From: Actinomycetes bacterium
Lineage (GTDB): Bacteria > Actinomycetota > Acidimicrobiia > IMCC26256 > PALSA-610
Assembly (NCBI GenBank): GCA_025463905.1
Contig: JAODBJ010000048.1
Coordinates: 1 to 42,133 of the forward strand
Direction: 5' to 3'
Length of the DNA stretch: 42,133 bases
Shown here: positions 34,794 to 42,133 of the stretch, in pieces
How positions within the stretch are numbered: position 1 is the first letter of the stretch
Layout: every line of letters begins with the position of its first letter
Notes under the pieces: generated by a model
What the model was told of the DNA's origin: nothing
Database searches by the model: none
What the model saw: the letters and a program-made list of their open reading frames with translations, nothing else
Program-made: the position numbers and the translations under genes

Positions 34794-35093
34794 GCAAAAC
34801 CCAGCTCTCGCAGGAATGCCTCGCCGAAGGCGTGAAGAACCGCGAGACTGGGATGAAGAGATATGGCGGCCCGGAAGTTGCAAGGCTCACGCCACACCTG
34901 CGCTGGCCTCCTTATCGGCCCCAGGGAGCGGGGCTGAACCACGGCGGCACGACCATGCCTACCGCGCCGGTCACATTGTTCCGGTACGGGGCACTTGTTG
35001 CAGCGCCTCGCCGGCAGGACGGTGCAAATTTTGCGGCGTGACTAAACCGATCGGGCCTCGGGAACGTCTCGTTTACAAAAGAGGGGGGTCTTC
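34794..35093. other. 300-bp divergent intergenic region
   Basis: This gap separates the minus-strand propeller-like gene from the plus-strand sigma factor gene and must hold both promoters. I see no gene in it. The plus strand has a G-rich block GGGAGCGGGG...GAACC (34924-34940) and a palindrome-poor remainder. A GAGGGGGG tract at 35081-35088 is the likely Shine-Dalgarno for the sigma factor GTG. No convincing -35/-10 pair was identified. Confidence 0.6.
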
Positions 35094-35663
35094 GTGGGAG
35101 AGATCGCTTTGGCGATACGGCCACCTCTGAATGCCGCTGTGTTCTGCGCGGAGCTCCAGCCGCGCCTCGTCGGCTCGCTCGTGCTCTTCACCGGCGACCG
35201 TCTTCTCGGCGAAGAACTCGCGCAGGAGGCACTAGTCCGTGCGCTGGAGCGCTGGGACAACGTGAACCGGCTGGATTGTCCCGAGGCCTGGGTGTTTCGG
35301 GTGGGATTCAACCTGGCGAAGTCCGCACGTCGACGCCGCACCTGCGAACGGCAGGCCACACGGCGGCTCGCCGCTCGTGCGGTCGAGAATGCCGAATTGC
35401 CCGACACCCCAACGTCGGTGACGGTGCGGGCCGCAGTCTCGTCGCTGCCACCCGGACAGCGCGCCGTCATCATTGCTCGCTTCTTCGCGGGCCTCGACGT
35501 CAAGACAACTGCGGCCGCGCTCGGTTGCGCGGACGGCACCGTCAAGGCGCACACGCATCAGGCGATGGCCGGACTTCGTGCCAGCAGCCTCATCGAGCAT
35601 GAACAGCATGAACAGCACGAACAGGAGGTGGGTGGCCAGAACAGACGCTCGTCCTCGCGTTAG
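35094..35663 (+). CDS. ECF-type RNA polymerase sigma factor (SigE-family-like)
   Basis: The 189-residue protein has sigma region 2 (LVGSLVLFTGDRLLGEELAQEALVRAL, then WDNV...AWVFRVGFNLAKSARRRR) and region 4 (VSSLPPGQRAVIIARFFAGLDVKTTAAALGCADGTVKAHTHQAMAGLR with its helix-turn-helix). This is the group-IV arrangement without regions 1 and 3. The tail contains a His/Glu repeat (EHEQHEQHEQ) encoded by a triple catgaacag-like 9-bp repeat. GAGGGGGG precedes the GTG start. The next gene overlaps or follows directly and encodes a membrane/surface protein, which might be its partner or target. No anti-sigma domain was recognised. Confidence 0.85.
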   Translation: MGEIALAIRPPLNAAVFCAELQPRLVGSLVLFTGDRLLGEELAQEALVRALERWDNVNRLDCPEAWVFRVGFNLAKSARRRRTCERQATRRLAARAVENAELPDTPTSVTVRAAVSSLPPGQRAVIIARFFAGLDVKTTAAALGCADGTVKAHTHQAMAGLRASSLIEHEQHEQHEQEVGGQNRRSSSR

Positions 35664-35694
35664 CGAGGATGAAAGACCAGGGGATGGTTCACGC

Positions 35695-37179
35695 ATGTAT
35701 AAGTTCCGGCGAGGACTACGGTCACCGCGTCACCTGAAGCCGTTTTCGGTCTTGGGTGTCGCCATTCTGTGTGTCATGTCGTTCGTCATAGGCGCAGTGA
35801 CCCCTAAGGGAAACGCTCAACAAGCCCCGACGACGGCCGCTGCGACCAAGGCGGCGGCTACGCCGGCGAGCGGGTGCCCGGCGGCCAACCCGCAACTGTG
35901 GCCGTTCGGAGTCGTGTGCAACCGCGACTTCAACGTCCCGTCGCCTCCAGAATCGCCGAGCCTCGTGCCGACCATCACCACCAAGACGACGACGCGGATC
36001 TGGGGCACGGATCCCTTCCAGGAGGCCGTGTCGGTAACCCAGCACGTCTTCCCGGCGGCCCTGCCGGAAAATGCTCCGAACGAGACCAACAATGTCCCAG
36101 ACCGGCCGTGGGGCATCACGCTGATCACGCCCGACGACCCGCTCGTCGGGATCTCAGCCGTGCCCTTGCTCCACTTCCCCGATGACGCGCCGATCCTGTA
36201 CGTGAAGAACAACGGCATCCCAGCGGTGACGCTGAACGAGATCAAACGACTCGGCGACACCGGCATCGTCCGTTTCAACAACGTCGACGCGTTCCTGGTC
36301 GGCCCGGCTGCGAACCCGGCCGTCGAACAGCAACTCACGGCCATTGGTCTGAAGTGGTTCGCGGTTACCGGCGGTGATGTCTTCCAGCTTTCGAACAACA
36401 TCGACAAGCTCTACGGCAGCATCCAGAACCCCGACGAGGGCGTGCCGCAAATGGGAGTCAGCGCAAGCAGCTCCGGTAACGGCATGCAGGACGTGTTCGT
36501 CGGCTCGGCGGACGGGAACGACTGGCAGTACTACCTCGGGGCCACACACTGGGCCTCGCACATGCCGACCGGGCTGCTCTGGGTCCACCGGAACAGCATC
36601 CCGCAACCGACGATCGACGCGATCCAGCGCCGCAACGGGCATGCACTGATCTATGTCTGGGGCGGCCCGAATCAGGTGTCGGCATCGGTCATCAAGCAGC
36701 TCAACCAATACGGTGTCGTGCAGAGGATCGACGCCGACGACCCGGTCGCGTTCAACACGCCGGCCACGACCACGGTGACCAACATCGCGCTCGCGTTCGC
36801 GAAGATGTACGACCCGACGGGCAATGTCGGCTGGGGCGAAATGGGCCCGGGCCACGGCTTCACGCTGGTGAACGTCAACAACTGGCAGGGTGCGGTCGCC
36901 TCGGCGCCCCTGTCGCACCTCGGCTTCCACGCGCCGCTGCTCGTGACCACGAGCAACAGCACGCTGCCGGCAGAGGTGGACTCCTACTACAAGGCGGTAG
37001 CGCCCACGTTCCTGAACTCCCCAGGCGAGGGGCCATACAACATGACGTATCTGATCGGGGACTACAAGTCGCTCAACTGGCCGCTGCAGGCCCACGTCGA
37101 CTTCATCTCCGAGATGTCCAACCGTCATGTGTGGAGCAACAACCAGGGCGGTCGCTACAGCGACTCCGGGCAGCCGTAA
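35695..37179 (+). CDS. Surface protein with CWB2-like cell-wall-binding repeats
   Basis: The 494-residue precursor has a basic N-terminus and hydrophobic segment (about residues 18-36) acting as a signal or anchor, then a Thr/Ala/Pro linker. The body shows alternating strand-helix units such as NAFLVGPAANPAVEQQLTAIGLKWFAVTG, LIYVWGGPNQVSASVIKQLNQYGVVQRI and APLLVTTSNSTLPAEVDSYYKAV...YNMTYLIGDYKSL. The GG-x-x-V-S and LL-T-S-x-S-LP patterns recall CWB2 (cell wall binding repeat 2) domains that bind teichoic acid-like polymers. The match is by eye and moderate. The ATG at 35695 is used; a GTG at 35632 is an alternative and would overlap the sigma factor gene. A strong terminator follows. Confidence 0.7.
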   Translation: MYKFRRGLRSPRHLKPFSVLGVAILCVMSFVIGAVTPKGNAQQAPTTAAATKAAATPASGCPAANPQLWPFGVVCNRDFNVPSPPESPSLVPTITTKTTTRIWGTDPFQEAVSVTQHVFPAALPENAPNETNNVPDRPWGITLITPDDPLVGISAVPLLHFPDDAPILYVKNNGIPAVTLNEIKRLGDTGIVRFNNVDAFLVGPAANPAVEQQLTAIGLKWFAVTGGDVFQLSNNIDKLYGSIQNPDEGVPQMGVSASSSGNGMQDVFVGSADGNDWQYYLGATHWASHMPTGLLWVHRNSIPQPTIDAIQRRNGHALIYVWGGPNQVSASVIKQLNQYGVVQRIDADDPVAFNTPATTTVTNIALAFAKMYDPTGNVGWGEMGPGHGFTLVNVNNWQGAVASAPLSHLGFHAPLLVTTSNSTLPAEVDSYYKAVAPTFLNSPGEGPYNMTYLIGDYKSLNWPLQAHVDFISEMSNRHVWSNNQGGRYSDSGQP

Positions 37180-37223
37180 GCACAACCCGACCCGATACGC
37201 GGACCCAACACGGTTCCGCAGAC

Positions 37224-37260
37224 AGACCCCGGGCGCGTAGGCGCCCGGGGTCTTTCGTTT
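37224..37260 (+). terminator. Rho-independent terminator
   Basis: A perfect 13-bp stem (agaccccgggcgc at 37224-37236 with gcgcccggggtct at 37241-37253) with GTAG loop is followed by ttcgttt, a T-rich tail. It lies 45 bp after the CWB2-like gene and should end the sigma factor-surface protein transcript before the GGDEF-EAL gene. Confidence 0.9.
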
Positions 37261-37369
37261 CCATCTTCTTCAACCCCTTGCCGGGCATTGTCTGGCGCAC
37301 AATGGCCGTTCTCCTGCTTATTCGGCGTTGGACCTCTTCCTGCGAGATACCAGGGTCGATGAGCCTTAG

Positions 37370-39826
37370 GTGACGGGTCTTCGCAGTGGGGGTGTGCGTT
37401 CGGACCTGGATCGACTCGCACACTGGGACGGCATGGTCGCGGAGTTGGCCACTGCGGTGATGGTGACCGACATTTCCGGTCGGGTCGTGATCTGGAATCG
37501 GGCCGCGACACACCTCTTCGGATGGCAGCGAGCCGACGTGCTGGGACGGCCGGCCTTGCCATTGTTGTTCGCTGCGGAGTTCGAACTCGACGCGATCACT
37601 GCCATGGCTTCGGTCGCAGCCGGTCGGCGTTGGGTCGGTGAACTCGAATGCAAACGTCGCGACGGATCCCACGTGCCGATCCGTCTGACGCTGAGCGCCG
37701 TGTACGACGACGATCGTGCAGTGATCGGTTTCGTCGGCGAATCGCTCGACATCACCGACGTCACCGCTGCGAAAGGACACGCGCGAGACACCGAGCGGTT
37801 GTTCCGTTCGCTTCTCGCGCGCACCAGCGAAGTCGCATGCGTCACTGACGCGCAGGGCATCGTCAAGTACGTGGTGAGATCGAATGAGTCGGTGCTCGGT
37901 TACTCCGCCGAGGAACTTACCGGCGTTAGCGGCTTTGACCTCACGCATCCCGATGACGTCGCGTCGTTGAGGAAGGCCTTCACTGACACGGTCGCGGACC
38001 CGTCACTGCAGTCCGTTGTGACGTATCGATCTCGCGCCAAGGACGACACGTGGCGTTGGCGCGAGATGAGATTGTCGAACCTTCTCGACGACCCGCTCAT
38101 CGCCGGCATCGTGTGCAATGTCAGCGACGCCACCGAGCAACAAGCATTGCTGCGAGAACTCCGGGCGGCGGATGCGCGGCAGCGCGCAATCGTCGCCCGA
38201 TCAAGCGACGTCACGCTGTTCTCCGACCCCGACGGCACGATCCGCTGGGCGAGCCCGGTCGCGGCCGACCTGATCGGCGGGACGCCCGAAAGCCTCGTGG
38301 GTCAAAACGGTTTCAACTTCATCGACCCAGCAGATCAAGAGCGCGTCTTCAACGCCTTCGTCGGCATGACCGATCTCGGCGACCACGTCCGCGTCGAGTT
38401 TCGGATCACCGATCCGCGCGGCGACTTGCGTTGGGTCGAGGAAGACGTCACGAACCTGATGGACGATCCCGACGTCGGATACGTCGTCTCGAACATCCGC
38501 GACATCACGGACCGCAAGAGTGCTCAGGAGCAGCTCGAACGGCTCGTGTTGCACGACCAGCTCACCGGGCTTCCGAACCAGAGCCTTCTCGTCAACCGGC
38601 TCGAGCAGCTCCTCGCGCGTGGGACTGCAGCCGCGGTCCTCTACATCGACATCGACAACTTCGGCGACGTCAATGCCACGCTCGGACACGGCGCCGGCGA
38701 CGAACTCCTCCGGCTCATCAGTGGACGCTTCGCCACCGCGGTCGCGCGTTCGGATTCAACGCTCGCGCGGTTGGGAGGAGATGAGTTCGTTTTGCTGTGC
38801 GACGACGTCAGCGACGCGGCCACCGCCTTCTCCTACGCCGAGCGGCTCCGCGACAGCCTGACACTGCCGGTACTACTCGACGGACAGGAAGTGTTCGTCA
38901 GTGCCAGCATCGGCGTCGCCTTGACTCCGGGCGATGCAACCGGCCTCATGCGCGACGCCGGGATCGCGACGCAGCAAGCCAAACAACAAGGGCGCGACCA
39001 AGTCGTTGTGTTCGACGCCAGCCTCGATGTGACTCAACAGCGCCGACTCGCCGTACAAAGCGAACTCCACTACGCGCTGGAGCGCGACGAGCTGGTCGCC
39101 TGGTACCAACCGATCGTGGACCTGCAGACAGATCGCGTCGTCGGCGTCGAAGCGCTCGTACGTTGGAACCATCCTGAGCGCGGCCTGCTCGGACCCGATC
39201 ATTTCATCGACGTCGCCGAGACATCCGGGCTGATCCGCGCCCTCGGCAGCCAAGTGCTCCGCAATGCCTGCATGGCCGCGCGCGAATGGAAGCAGCACGG
39301 TCGACCGTTCCGGATCTCGGTCAACGCGGCTGCCGCGCAACTCAGCAGTCCCGACTACGTCACCGAGATCGAAGCCGCACTCAACGAGTTCGCGCTAGAC
39401 CCCCGACACCTCACCATCGAGCTCACCGAGACCGCGGCCATGCAAATCGCCGGCAGCCTCGAGAACCTCCACCGCATCCGGGCGCTCGGCGTCCACCTCG
39501 CGTTGGACGACTTCGGTACCGGCTACTCGTCGCTGTCCTTCCTGCGTGAGTTGCCCGTGGACGTCATCAAAGTCGACCGGTCGTTCGTCAGCGGCCTCGG
39601 CACCAACGAACGCGACACCTCAATCGTTCAGGGTGTCGTCGCCATGGCTGCCGCGCTCGGCTTCTCCGTCGTCGGCGAAGGCATCGAGACCACCGTGCAA
39701 GCCGACACGCTTCGACAGTCCGGTTGCGGTTACGCCCAAGGCTTTCTCTGGTCGCCGCCAGCCCCGGCTACCGATATCGAAGGCATCGCGCATCGCATCG
39801 AACGCAACGCGCGTCCCTTCCGATAA
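37370..39826 (+). CDS. PAS-PAS-PAS-GGDEF-EAL cyclic di-GMP signalling protein
   Basis: The 818-residue cytoplasmic protein has three PAS sensor domains (about residues 23-130, 141-260, 270-385), a GGDEF domain and an EAL domain. GGDEF is intact (residues 469-473), as is the EAL motif at 594-596. Other EAL residues are present: SVNAAAAQL, IELTETAAM, LDDFGTGYSS, DVIKVDRSF, GEGIETTVQ and GYAQGF. Both c-di-GMP synthesis and breakdown are thus possible. The inhibitory RxxD site before GGDEF is not canonical (ARSD). No membrane segment is seen. It starts with GTG at 37370, without a strong Shine-Dalgarno. A terminator upstream separates it from the surface protein gene. Confidence 0.93.
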   Translation: MTGLRSGGVRSDLDRLAHWDGMVAELATAVMVTDISGRVVIWNRAATHLFGWQRADVLGRPALPLLFAAEFELDAITAMASVAAGRRWVGELECKRRDGSHVPIRLTLSAVYDDDRAVIGFVGESLDITDVTAAKGHARDTERLFRSLLARTSEVACVTDAQGIVKYVVRSNESVLGYSAEELTGVSGFDLTHPDDVASLRKAFTDTVADPSLQSVVTYRSRAKDDTWRWREMRLSNLLDDPLIAGIVCNVSDATEQQALLRELRAADARQRAIVARSSDVTLFSDPDGTIRWASPVAADLIGGTPESLVGQNGFNFIDPADQERVFNAFVGMTDLGDHVRVEFRITDPRGDLRWVEEDVTNLMDDPDVGYVVSNIRDITDRKSAQEQLERLVLHDQLTGLPNQSLLVNRLEQLLARGTAAAVLYIDIDNFGDVNATLGHGAGDELLRLISGRFATAVARSDSTLARLGGDEFVLLCDDVSDAATAFSYAERLRDSLTLPVLLDGQEVFVSASIGVALTPGDATGLMRDAGIATQQAKQQGRDQVVVFDASLDVTQQRRLAVQSELHYALERDELVAWYQPIVDLQTDRVVGVEALVRWNHPERGLLGPDHFIDVAETSGLIRALGSQVLRNACMAAREWKQHGRPFRISVNAAAAQLSSPDYVTEIEAALNEFALDPRHLTIELTETAAMQIAGSLENLHRIRALGVHLALDDFGTGYSSLSFLRELPVDVIKVDRSFVSGLGTNERDTSIVQGVVAMAAALGFSVVGEGIETTVQADTLRQSGCGYAQGFLWSPPAPATDIEGIAHRIERNARPFR

Positions 39827-40000
39827 CGCGTTGCGTGCGGTCGCGCGAGGTAGGTCGAGGCGACGCACACGTGCAGACGGCGGAGGAGCGGCGCTGCCGG
39901 ACTTCATGCGCGCTGAGTTCGACATTGTTGTGTTGCCATTCGGGGCCTGAGCACGGCGACCAATTAGAGACTGCATGATCGTGTGATGTGAACGACCACG

Positions 40001-40017
40001 GTCACTGAGACAGTGAC
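40001..40017. promoter_or_regulatory. Inverted repeat upstream of repeat-protein gene
   Basis: GTCACTG and CAGTGAC (40001-40007 and 40011-40017) form a perfect 7-bp inverted repeat around AGA, 31 bp before the GTG of the membrane-anchored repeat protein. The size fits a dimeric regulator site. A partial copy of the half-site (ggtcac) recurs at 40044-40049. Confidence 0.4.
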
Positions 40018-40048
40018 TCGCACAACTGACTCGTGCGAGGACGGTCAC

Positions 40049-41488
40049 GTGCACATACCTAAGTTCGCCCTGCTTGGACTGGCGTTTGTCGGCGCCGCGC
40101 TTCTTGGTTGGATGCTGCACACGACTACCGGTGACACCGGTGGGGCGCGACTCCGCGTGCAGGCAGCCGCGAGTCGCACGGCGTCGGCGCCGACGTCTTC
40201 TGCGCAGGACGCGACGTTGTCGCGATCCGACGCAGGCCTGGCGAACCGGCCGCTCTACCTGACGATCGTCACCGCCGACGCTGCCCGCAAGCTGAGCGGC
40301 ACCCCAACCGATCTGCAGTCAACGGTCGGGAACGGATCGTCAGCATCGCCCGCGTCCAGGCACTCCAGTGCTCGACCAATCGAGGCTTTCGCCGCGAATA
40401 CACCGAGTCCGACCCGGACCTCGACTTGGACCTCGACTTCGACTTCGACGGACATCCATGCACCGGCCCAGATGCAGGGCCTTTCCGTCGTTGCGAACGG
40501 CGATCACATCGTGATTGCCAACAATGGGGCCATCGTTTCAGTAGGCGACAACACCGTCGTCCGCGGAAATACCGGCGACGCCACATCCAGCGGAACGATC
40601 GCGATGGACGTGAGCCATTCCGCCCTGAGATCGGGCAATTCGGAACAATCCGGCTTGATTTCGCAACCGGTAGGACCGCCGGGTAGTTGGGCGCCGTACC
40701 GCGCCAGCGGAGGAAACCCGTACGGAGTTTCCGGACAACCCGTCGCAAATCTGTCTCAATCTGGCGGCATTCCCCTCCCCGGATCGCTGCTCGACGGCTC
40801 CAGCCCCGGATCGACCGGTCGAGCGGTCGGCCTGGCGGGCTACGAGATTCATTCCATCGACGTCGTGGGCAACGACAACCTGGCGACGTACGACGACTCG
40901 AACCTGTTCATGCACCGCACCGGCACGCTCAACGGGAACACCGGCGACACCGACACGAGCGGTTTGAACGTGGTCGATGCAGCCCGGTCATTCGTCGGCT
41001 CCGGCGCTTCCGGCAACGCTGACGAACCGAAGGATCCCCCGCCGTTCAATGCCGCGGGCAGCGGGTCGCCGTCAGGGCCCGGAGTGCCTTCTGCACTCAC
41101 GACGGGTGGTTCGTCCGTGTCCGTGGCCGACGTCAACGGCGTCTCGACGGCAACTGGTGCCGACTCGCTCGTCGTCGGCGGCGACGGCGTGGACGACCAG
41201 GGAGTCCGCATCCACGGCAACCGCAACGTCGCCACCTACGACGACGGGAACGTCGCGATCGGCGGCGTCGGCAAGGTGAACGCCCAAATCGGCGATAGCG
41301 ACACCAGTGGCACCGTGGCGATGGGGATTCGCGATTCGGCCATTCAGGCGGGTTCGTCGTTCCTGCCGGCCAGCCAACAAGCCGGAGCCCAGCTATCCGA
41401 CCCATTTGACGGAAACGACCCTGATGTTCCCGACATTGGATCACCCCAACCTCTTAATGCACGACTGGGCCGGGGCCCATCTCTCTGA
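40049..41488 (+). CDS. Membrane-anchored protein with novel YDD/NGNTGDTD repeats, paralogue 1
   Basis: The 479-residue protein starts with GTG (CGAGGA Shine-Dalgarno 7-8 nt upstream). The first 25 residues form one membrane helix ending GWMLH, which is likely an uncleaved anchor or signal. A long Ser/Thr/Pro-rich region follows, including a TSTWTSTSTST tract. Three diverged repeats of about 42 residues are spread along the rest, near residues 151-196, 274-315 and 390-432. Their core reads GN-x-N-x-ATYDD-x-N ... G-x-L-NGNTGDTDTSG. The Asp/Gly/Asn density suggests a beta-roll or calcium-binding style. The family is not recognised. A paralogue follows 47 bp downstream. Confidence 0.75.
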   Translation: MHIPKFALLGLAFVGAALLGWMLHTTTGDTGGARLRVQAAASRTASAPTSSAQDATLSRSDAGLANRPLYLTIVTADAARKLSGTPTDLQSTVGNGSSASPASRHSSARPIEAFAANTPSPTRTSTWTSTSTSTDIHAPAQMQGLSVVANGDHIVIANNGAIVSVGDNTVVRGNTGDATSSGTIAMDVSHSALRSGNSEQSGLISQPVGPPGSWAPYRASGGNPYGVSGQPVANLSQSGGIPLPGSLLDGSSPGSTGRAVGLAGYEIHSIDVVGNDNLATYDDSNLFMHRTGTLNGNTGDTDTSGLNVVDAARSFVGSGASGNADEPKDPPPFNAAGSGSPSGPGVPSALTTGGSSVSVADVNGVSTATGADSLVVGGDGVDDQGVRIHGNRNVATYDDGNVAIGGVGKVNAQIGDSDTSGTVAMGIRDSAIQAGSSFLPASQQAGAQLSDPFDGNDPDVPDIGSPQPLNARLGRGPSL

Positions 41489-41535
41489 CCGATTTGATGG
41501 GTCTTCAAAAGATCCAATGAGGCAAGGACCCTTTG

Positions 41536-42133
41536 ATGTATATCCCTAAATCTCTGTTCCTCGGCCTCCTCTTTGCCGGCATCGGGTGCGCCGTCGGTTG
41601 GATGCTGCACGGCTCGGCGAACGACGTTGCGAACGCCGCAACTCCGGCACAAGCGATGTTGCGAAGCGTTCCCGCAAGCGCGACGTATCCCGCGCCTGTG
41701 AGTCCGCCCGCGCCTCCGCCCGCGAGCGCTCCTCCTCCCATCAGCGCGCCGACCGTTCCAGTTTCGTCCGGACCACCGCAGAACATCGCTCGCATGGTGA
41801 CGACCGGCGGTTCGAACCTTGCTGACATCGTCGGGCGCGGGTCTCTGGTTATGGGAACGAATGGCTCGTCGACCACCGGTGGTCCCGCCACCGCGACCGA
41901 CCTCTTTGGTCACCCGACGGCGGTGCAACCGTTCGCCGGCGTCTTCCCCCCGATCCTCCTCGAGAAGCTCTTCACCCCACTTCCCGGCGCCACTACTCGC
42001 GGGACAGCCATCGCGGGGTGGGAAGACCACGACGTCAACCTCGTCGGCACCGACATCCAATCGACGTACGACGACACGAACATCTTCAGAAACCACAACG
42101 GCAAACTCAACGGCAACACCGGCGACACCGACT
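41536..42133 (+). CDS. Paralogue 2 of the repeat protein, 3' end outside window
   Basis: At least 199 residues are visible, with no stop before the window edge. The N-terminus MYIPKSLFLGLLFAGIGCAVGWMLH aligns with the previous protein's MHIPKFALLGLAFVGAALLGWMLH, including the GWMLH end of the membrane helix. A Pro/Ala-rich spacer (VSPPAPPPASAPPPISAP) comes next. Then comes a repeat near residue 171, GTDIQSTYDDTNIFRNHNGKLNGNTGDTD, the same motif as in paralogue 1. An AAGGACC Shine-Dalgarno precedes the ATG. The pair is co-directional and probably an operon; further members may lie beyond the edge. Confidence 0.75.
   Translation, partial: MYIPKSLFLGLLFAGIGCAVGWMLHGSANDVANAATPAQAMLRSVPASATYPAPVSPPAPPPASAPPPISAPTVPVSSGPPQNIARMVTTGGSNLADIVGRGSLVMGTNGSSTTGGPATATDLFGHPTAVQPFAGVFPPILLEKLFTPLPGATTRGTAIAGWEDHDVNLVGTDIQSTYDDTNIFRNHNGKLNGNTGDTD

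Noticed and set aside
34924-34940. GGGAGCGGGG...GAACC string resembling conserved strands of c-di-AMP or c-di-GMP riboswitches
   Set aside because: The other conserved elements of either class, such as GGGGTGAAT or a clear GCAAAGC with proper stems, are missing, so no riboswitch is called.
37286-37304. CATTGT/ACAATG inverted repeat before the GGDEF-EAL gene
   Set aside because: Six-base arms with a 7-nt spacer in an isolated position are too weak to call an operator.

Overview
The window looks like chromosomal DNA from a high-GC Gram-positive actinobacterium, and the gene content fits an Acidimicrobiia-like lineage best. The main clues are an F420-dependent LLM oxidoreductase, a polyphosphate glucokinase, an actinobacterial QcrCAB plus caa3-type oxidase, a soluble acyl-ACP desaturase, GTGA/ATGA stop-start overlaps, and many secreted or lipid-anchored proteins of unknown role. 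The taxonomic call is inference. I found no rRNA, tRNA, CRISPR array, transposase or integrase.

Positions 1-9428 carry two ABC-2 permeases (the first cut by the window edge), an outward-facing lipoprotein, and a likely lipid-catabolism group (DapB-fold dehydrogenase, TesB thioesterase, AidB-like acyl-CoA dehydrogenase). A PAP2 phosphatase, an M50-type membrane protease, a P460-like haem lipoprotein and an acyl-ACP desaturase with a palindrome at its start follow. Positions 9436-17971, on the minus strand, hold ppgK and an eight-gene respiratory operon read qcrC-qcrA-ctaC-ctaD-ctaE-unknown membrane protein-ctaG-qcrB. Its junctions all overlap or abut. Together it should encode a quinol:oxygen oxidoreductase with a dihaem cytochrome c, a cytochrome c-tailed subunit II, and a subunit I that keeps the D-channel residues but has Gln at the K-channel lysine position.

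Positions 18099-25182, on the plus strand, encode topoisomerase IB, an F420-type oxidoreductase and a three-gene formate dehydrogenase. The catalytic subunit is read through an in-frame TGA as selenocysteine, followed by a convincing bacterial SECIS hairpin. An NrfD-type membrane subunit replaces the usual cytochrome b, so formate electrons probably enter the quinone pool that feeds the respiratory operon.

Positions 25209-42133 are accessory in character. They include small unknown proteins, a secreted beta-helix protein flanked by two related 60-bp palindromes, an RNase HI fused to a SLOG/YpsA-like domain, a large GT-C-like membrane protein, a double histone-fold protein, a GH99-like lipoprotein and a secreted six-repeat protein with an M15-like zinc domain. 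An ECF sigma factor, a CWB2-like surface protein, a PAS-GGDEF-EAL protein and two tandem paralogues of an unrecognised membrane-anchored repeat family complete it. The second paralogue runs off the right edge. The most novel-looking elements are these tandem repeat proteins, the paired palindromes and the RNase HI-SLOG fusion.
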